Assembly (NCBI GenBank): GCA_014218235.1
Contig: CM024758.1
Location: 105,437,698-105,501,697 of the forward strand
Reading direction: 5' to 3'
Origin: Colocasia esculenta
Lineage: Eukaryota > Streptophyta > Magnoliopsida > Alismatales > Araceae
DNA length: 64,000 nt
In this document: in pieces, positions 57,912 to 64,000 of the stretch
Position numbering within the stretch: position 1 is the stretch's first letter
Layout of the letters: every line of letters begins with the position of its first letter
Notes under the pieces: generated by a model
The model's input: only the letters and a program-made list of their open reading frames with translations
The model's database searches: none
What the model was told of the DNA's origin: nothing
Program-made: the position numbers and the translations under genes

Positions 57912-58849
57912 CGGACCTTCCCAATCATCTTGCAATTTGGACCTAGGACCTCTAGGTTTTATGAAAATTCACTTCAAAACCATGTCTCCTTCTTGAAATT
58001 TGCATTCAATCACTTCTTTTAAAAAGATCTTGAGAGTCTATTTTGATATGAAAGCACATGATCAGATGCGGCCAGACGCCGTTCGTCTAGGAGTTCCAAC
58101 TGTGTAAGTAATGCCTCTCGACGTTCATCGAGATTAAGTTCTTTGTCCAACTGTACCCTTAGCGAAGGAATGAGTATCTCATATGGACATACCGCCTCCA
58201 TCCCATAAGTGAGTGAAAAAAGGAGTTTGCCCTGTGGGCGTGCGGACGGAGGTACGGTAGGCCCATAAAGCCTCAATCAATTTCTTAGGCCAATCAGCAA
58301 ATTTGTGAGACTCACAAGTTTTCTTTAAAATTTTCAAAAGTGTTTTGTTTGTGGCTTCGGCTTAACCGTTGCCCTATGGATAGTACGGAGATGAATGATC
58401 CAGAGAAATGTTCTATTTCTTACATAGATCTTGAAGCTCTTGATATATGAGCTGGGGTCCATTATCAGTGGCGATGCCGCTTGGCACTCCGAACCATGAG
58501 ATGATGTTCTTCATGATAAATCGGCACACGGTTGATCCTTTGATTTTCGCAAATGCTTCAGCTTCGGCCCACTTGGTGAAGTACTCACTGCCAGTGAGGA
58601 TAAATGATTTTGTTTGATTTGAGCATTAGGATCACCAAGAGGTCCAATGATATCAAAGGTCCACATGGAGAAAGGCCAAAGGGATGATAGTGGATGTAGG
58701 GAGGAAGATGGAGCATGGATCTTGTCGGCATGGAGTTGGCATTTGACACACCTACGAACGTAGATGGCACAATCTTCTTCCAAGGTTGGCCAGTAATAGC
58801 CCTGCAAAGGATCTTCTTAGCTAGCATCTGGCTATTCACATGCCCTCCA
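57912..58849 (-). pseudogene. T3 integrase
   Basis: From the deletion junction: GHVNSQMLAKKIL, VRRCVKCQLHADKIH, MWTFDIIGPLGDPNAQ, then frame changes, LTYGMEAVCPYEILIPSLRV and LELLDERRLAASDHVLSYQN, leading to the sliver at 46387. Several shifts and stops. Confidence 0.8.
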
Positions 58850-60407
58850 TCCTAGAAATCAAACTCACCTGATGAGCTAGGAAGTAGTGCTTCAATTTCT
58901 GCACTACCCATACTAGCGCTACACATGTTTTCTTCGTAGTGGTGAGCTTGAGTTCCGCAGGATTGAAAATCCTAGACAAATAATATACTGCCCTTTCTTT
59001 TCTAGTTTCATCATGATGCGCAAGGATAGCTCCTAGGGAGTCCTCAATAGTCGACAGATACAGGATCATGGGTTTTCCTAGGACAAGCACCTGTAGCATG
59101 GGTGGATTCATAAGATAGCTCTTGAGTTCATCGAAGGCTTCTTGGCATTTAATATTCCATTCGAATTTTACTCTTCCTTTTAACAGTTCATAGAAAGGAT
59201 GACACCTTTGAGAATGTTGAGATATAAATCTCCTTATGAACTGTAGTCGATCGATCAATCCTCGAAGCTCGGATATATTCTTAGGAGGAGGCATCTCACC
59301 TATTGCCTTGGCCTTGTTCAGGTCTATTTGAATCCCTCGCTTGCTAACTATGAACCCTACTAACAGCTTGCCTGAGGAAACCCCAAATATGCACTTCTTT
59401 GGATTCATCTTCAATTGGTATTCCCGTGCGCATTGAAACACTTTGGCGAGTACAGAGGAATGTTCTTTTCTAGTCTGAGACTTCACCACAATATCATCCA
59501 CGTAAACCTCAACATGAATGTGAATCATATTGTAGAAGATTGCTAACATTGCCCTCTGATAAGTGGCTCCGACATTCTTCAATCCAAACGGCATAACCAA
59601 ATAGCAATAAGTTCCCCAGGGCGTGGTGAAGGATGTTTTCTCTTGGTCCTCCGGGGCTAGACGGATCTGATTATAACCTGAATACCCATCCATGAATGAA
59701 AAAGTTTCAAACCCAGCGGTGTTATCAATTAGGACATCCAAATGAGGTAATGGGAAATCATCTTTAGGACATGCTCTATTTAAGTCTCGGAAGTCAATGC
59801 AAATTCTTACTCTTCCATCCTTCTTCATTACTGGGACTATGTTGGCCACCCACAGGGGATAGAGTACTACACGGATGAACTTAGCTTTGTGTAGTTTGTT
59901 AATCTCATCTTGCATATTCAGTGCAATATGAGGGTGGAATCGTCTCAATTTCTATTTAACGGCTATTGCCCCTGGTTTCAAGATCAATATGTGTTCCACT
60001 AATGCAGGGTCAATGCCAAGCATGTCGCCATATGACCAGGAAAACGAGTCTTTGTACTCCCTCAATATTCCTATAAGCTCTTCTTCTTCCTCAGGAGGGA
60101 GATTGGAAGCTATGGTTATAAGCCTGGGTTCTTCGTCCCAATGTTTACCTCCTCATCCACTGCCGATGTGGGCTCATCAAATCTTCTCATGCCACTAGCA
60201 TACATTTTGGCAGTGTCCTCTATTTCACCATCCACTGGGTCCTCATCATTCAAGGTTTCATAAATTCCAAATCCGTTGTCTAGCCTCTTTTCTTCATGTT
60301 GAGCTTCTATGTTTAGAACGATCGCTTCCTAGACGAACTCTTTGATAGCTAAAAGAGTGCCACCACACCTTTGAGCCAGATCTACCAGATATCTATGGGG
60401 TATGACT
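58850..60407 (-). pseudogene. T3 reverse transcriptase with RNase H region deleted
   Basis: Linker with DNGFGIYETLNDEDP, a TAG near 59957 in place of Gln, then LRRFHPHIAL, CIDFRDLNRACPKDDFPLP, MDGYSGYNQIRLAPEDQ and the catalytic YVDD. It runs open for 370 codons to ...HYFLAHQVSLISRM, then jumps directly to the integrase zinc region: the second RNase H and connection (about 330 codons in T1) are missing. LTR-X copy 2 interrupts the upstream side at 60408. Confidence 0.85.
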
Positions 60408-63400
60408 GTAGCAACCCGGAAAAATTAATACTTAAAATTTTGAAATAATAATTTCTTTAAATTGAAATAATAGAAACATATGTACCACTATCGTATGTGC
60501 AAGAATACATCGGAAAATTCCTTAAATTTTATAAATCAACCCCATATATTATTCCTAAGTGTTCTACTAAGAAATTCAAGTAACGAAAAATCCGATTGGC
60601 CAAGTGTACGTCGCTATGTGACTAATTATCCAAATTAAGAAACTAAGTCGGAAAATCGTTAACACGGAAAAAAAAAATAACGCGCCCATAAATTAAACGA
60701 ACATGTCGGAAAGACTTCCAACATAATGAAATGATTACCCATTATCGGAATTGGACCAATGGACCTCTCATGGCCCATGAATAAAATCAAGTAAGAAAAA
60801 TATAATAAATTCCAAAATTCTATTATTTCCCTATTTAAAATGGAGAATTCTCTTAAGTTAAATTTCATTAAGAATGGATTTTGTTAAATGGACCCTCTAG
60901 AATTTATTGGGCCAAAATAGGGATTTTTAAAAGAAGAATAATAGGAAAATATCCTAAATTCGTAACTTAAATATTACCTAAATAGAAAAGGGATATTAAA
61001 GCATTAAAATAAGTAGTTTGAGATGGAATTGGATTCCTAAACCTACCCTAATAGGTTGGCCATGAATTTAACTCCCATCCTAACCTAAATAGGAAGTGGA
61101 AAGCTTGGAAGGAGGTTAAGAAATAGGAAATTTGGAATTTAATGGGGGTTAGAGTCCTATTAGGAAATAACAACCCAACAAGCATAAATACTCTCCTAAA
61201 TCCCCCATGGCCGGCCCTAGCTCATTGCCAAGGGTGCTGGACCAGGAGGAGAGGCCAAGGAGGAGGAGAACTCGTGGGGAGAAGACTCTCTCAAGCTCTC
61301 TCTCTCATTCTTCAAGTTGTAGCCCTAGAAGAGAAAAGGAGTCAAAGGTAGGCATTCTCACAAGCATAAATCATAAGATTTCGTCTGTAGATTGTTCCAT
61401 GCATCAGGAACAAACCCCTTTCGTTTCATAATTTTCCATCGAGTATACTTTTTGTTATTGATTTTTGAATATCTGCAAACCTCTTGACCCCGAACCTTCA
61501 TGTTTAATTCATATCTCCTTGAATACTCTATATCATGCCTCAAAATTTTTATCGAAGATACTGATGATTGTTAGGAATCTTTCGCCCCTGAAAGCCCTAA
61601 TTTTCATCCACCCTATCTTGTGAATTAATTCTTGCATCCCAACTGTACACAGTCTTCTATTCTTCATGTTTGACTTGATTAAAGCTTGTCGAAACCATGA
61701 CTGTTTTCAAATTCTGATTTACTGGAAGTACTCTTACTTGTCTAGATCGGTTTAGAACTAGTTTCGCAATTTTTCATACATTGTACAATTTTTTCTAAAT
61801 TTTTTAATCACCCTGTGTCAAACAAGGCAATTTGGCCTGCAAACCCATGCTCTGTCCTTTTCCCTCTCGAACTCAGGTACAGTACCTGAGAACGCGATGG
61901 CCCGATAGGCCGCGTTCTCAAGGCTGTTGCGACAGCACCTCCCGTCACGTTCTGAATGCGACAGGGGCTGTCGTTGCGTTCTGGACACCTGACCGAACAG
62001 ACCTGTCGCGATCCTCAGACGACCCTGTCGCGTTCCACTTTGACCCCGTCGCGTGTCACGATCTGGGATTTTTGCATGAAACCCCCTATCTCTGCAAGAT
62101 CTACTTTCTACTGTAACCCTTTACCCTGTTAACTGTCTTAAACTCAGTAAATAAAATTGTTAATCATGGACATGTAATTAGTTAAATTAAAAAGTCATCC
62201 ACGTGATTATTTCATCTTCATGATTCTCTTACACTTGCACTCACTTTGAACCATCCAATATGGCTTAACTTGGCATGAAAATTGTCACATAGTACATCTA
62301 GCAATTGATTTCAATTATATATTTAATTGCCCTATTTTAAATGAACTTGTCTATGATTCTCGCGATGTTTTGGGAATACCGTTATCGACGCTCCACTGTT
62401 CTAGAATTCCTCTAGAACGTCGGGTACTTGTTTCTATATATACACTTTCTCTTGACTTGGACGAACTCTCCGTCGGATACTCCTTCTGTCAGACTAGTGA
62501 GTCTTTGTTCAAGACCTCCGTAAGTCTCCTCTGTCCATGGATTCCCACATGGTCGACGAGCTGGTTGTACCTTAACACTTATGACACCTCTAGGGATCAG
62601 CAAGATCCAAACGACCTTAGATTGTTCTCTATCTTATCTTGAATCACGCCAGACCTCTGGACCTGTGCGTAATATGGCCAGTGGAAGGGTAGTGAGTTCC
62701 ACCTGACTGCCAACACTGTACGCGCGTGTTGTGCAACTGTTACTATCGCTCGTTACTCGATGTTTCATGTGCAATGACCATAAGATCTCATCTATATTCT
62801 ACTCGCTCATCTATTCACGTTCACTATACTATCTCATCTCTCTCGTCTATTCATCTAGTACTCTCTTGGTACCCTTTGAGCTGTGTGGCTCCTACTGTTT
62901 TGTACTGTTCATGACTGTCTAGCGCTAAAATGGGTCTTGTGACTCTACTGACTTGAATGCATACTACTGAGGGCACGGAGAGTGTCCGAGGGGCTCCAAT
63001 CTAGTCCTGGGGGCGGAGAGCCACCCGAAAATACCTGCAAGGGCTATTGACGGTGTCTGCATTTGCACCGGTTCTGACTGACTGTTCTGAATTAGCTAGA
63101 CGTCTGACTGTTACACTGATACTGTTAGTCTGTTAAATCAGACATACTGCACTGTTACTATACTGCCACTGACTGTTACTGAACTGCTACTGTCCTGTTA
63201 TTGAGCGACTACTGTCGTACTCTCTACTTGCTCTACTTGATACTTGCTATCTTGAGTTATTGCGTTCTATCCTGACTTAGTCTCATTCAAAGTACTATAT
63301 TCTCTCTCGGCTATCTACGGATAACCAAAGTGCCATTACTATTTCGATTGACGAAAGTTAATCAAAAGTGCTATACTATCTCGATTGATGAAAATCAATC

Positions 63401-64000
63401 AAAGTGCAATTTACTCTTTACATGACCATCTAATATCTCTCTCCTTGCTATACATGTTGCTTGCTATTTCTTGACAATGATGTTACTTCTATTGATGTTA
63501 TCGTTTCTACCTTGACTTGACTTTAGTCATCGTGCTATACTTGATTCATCTGCTATTCGAACCATGTTACTTGTGCTATTACTTTATTGACTTTACATGA
63601 CTCTCTCTATCATTAGTTACTCTGCCATTTAAAGCATTAATCATTTAAAGCCTGCTTGACTATTGAGATTTAAGTCCTACTGGGCGTTATTGCTCACCCT
63701 TCGTTATTTGTTATTGTGTCTCAGGTAAGTCAGACAATGACGTTACACACACCAATGAGACGGGACCAGAGTGATGAGCAACCTGGAGTCAGTTGATGAA
63801 GTTGCCCTAGTACAATGGAGTCTAGTAGTTGTTGCTTTAGATTTCTTTTCCAATGTAATGATGTCAATGAGCTCAATGTAGTGGCTCCGAATTAGTGGTT
63901 GTAATAGTCTTAGTGATTTTATAATGAAATCAAGAGTTTATTTCAATTATTGTTCATTAGATGCTCTGAATCATTCAACTATTGTACATTTTACTCTACT
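60408..64000 (+). mobile_element. LTR-X copy 2, running past the window end
   Basis: Starts TGTAGCAACCCGG after the flank ATGAC in T3 pol. It parallels copy 1 throughout: TATA-like box near 61182, GCGACA cluster 61890-62060, hairpin block 62535-62552, and a CTATCTTGAG region. About 100 bp remain to the expected terminus. It contains a repeat near 63310-63410 (TCAATCAAAAGTGC type) absent from copy 1. Confidence 0.8.

Noticed and set aside
46387..60407. T3 being the 5' continuation of T1
   Set aside because: Both contain overlapping RT and integrase segments, so they are separate copies.

Overview
The window looks like a nest of plant transposable elements from a repeat-rich flowering plant, probably a eudicot. 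The evidence is Ty1/copia and Ty3/gypsy LTR retrotransposons with plant-type domains, an L1-type LINE, a hAT-like MITE, and intron-bearing plant mobile domain (PMD) genes. I recognise no ordinary host gene, tRNA, rRNA or CRISPR array.

Layout. (1) 1-4083, +: the 3' part of a Sirevirus-like copia element: an extra ORF after pol, the polypurine tract and a 1.74-kb 3' LTR holding two ordered palindrome arrays. (2) 4084-22208: 'T1', a Tat-lineage gypsy element on the minus strand (gag 21662 leftward, protease, G-patch, RT, dual RNase H, integrase). Downstream of its pol lie two plus-strand, spliced PMD genes, so they are antisense to the element. T1 is split by a 3674-bp LTR-only insertion ('LTR-X', 10608-14281, duplicated site AATTG). 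(3) 22209-44650: 'T2', a related Tat element on the plus strand with the same plan: gag, protease, G-patch, RT, RNase H, integrase, minisatellite, hairpin, then two antisense PMD genes and the 3' LTR. Its 5' LTR has lost about 430 bp and is interrupted by a 1394-bp solo LTR (duplicated site CCCGG). A 387-bp MITE (8-bp duplicated site) interrupts its gag. (4) 44651-46386: minus-strand LINE fragment cut by T2. (5) 46387-46422 plus 57912-60407: 'T3', a third minus-strand Tat element, interrupted by an 11.5-kb Tekay/Del-type chromovirus (46423-57911, duplicated site CGGAC) with nearly identical 3.28-kb LTRs. (6) 60408-64000: a second LTR-X copy inserted in T3 and running off the window.

The most interesting content is the shared T1/T2 architecture: two antisense, multi-exon PMD genes per retrotransposon. 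Between pol and these genes each element has a minisatellite and an inverted repeat of 14-15 bp whose one differing base pair is changed on both arms. A second small hairpin, in the 5' leader, also shows paired changes and recurs inside LTR-X. Clusters of short CpG-containing palindromic half-sites appear in every LTR family here, with a different core in each: GTCGAC in the Sirevirus, GCGACA in T1, the solo LTR and LTR-X, GCGTCC in T2, GGCGTCA in Tekay.

Most coding regions are decayed by stops and single-base shifts, and many stops look like CAG-to-TAG changes. PMD-A (4228-5689) is the clear exception, with an open two-exon frame of 450 codons. Element names T1, T2, T3 and LTR-X are local labels.
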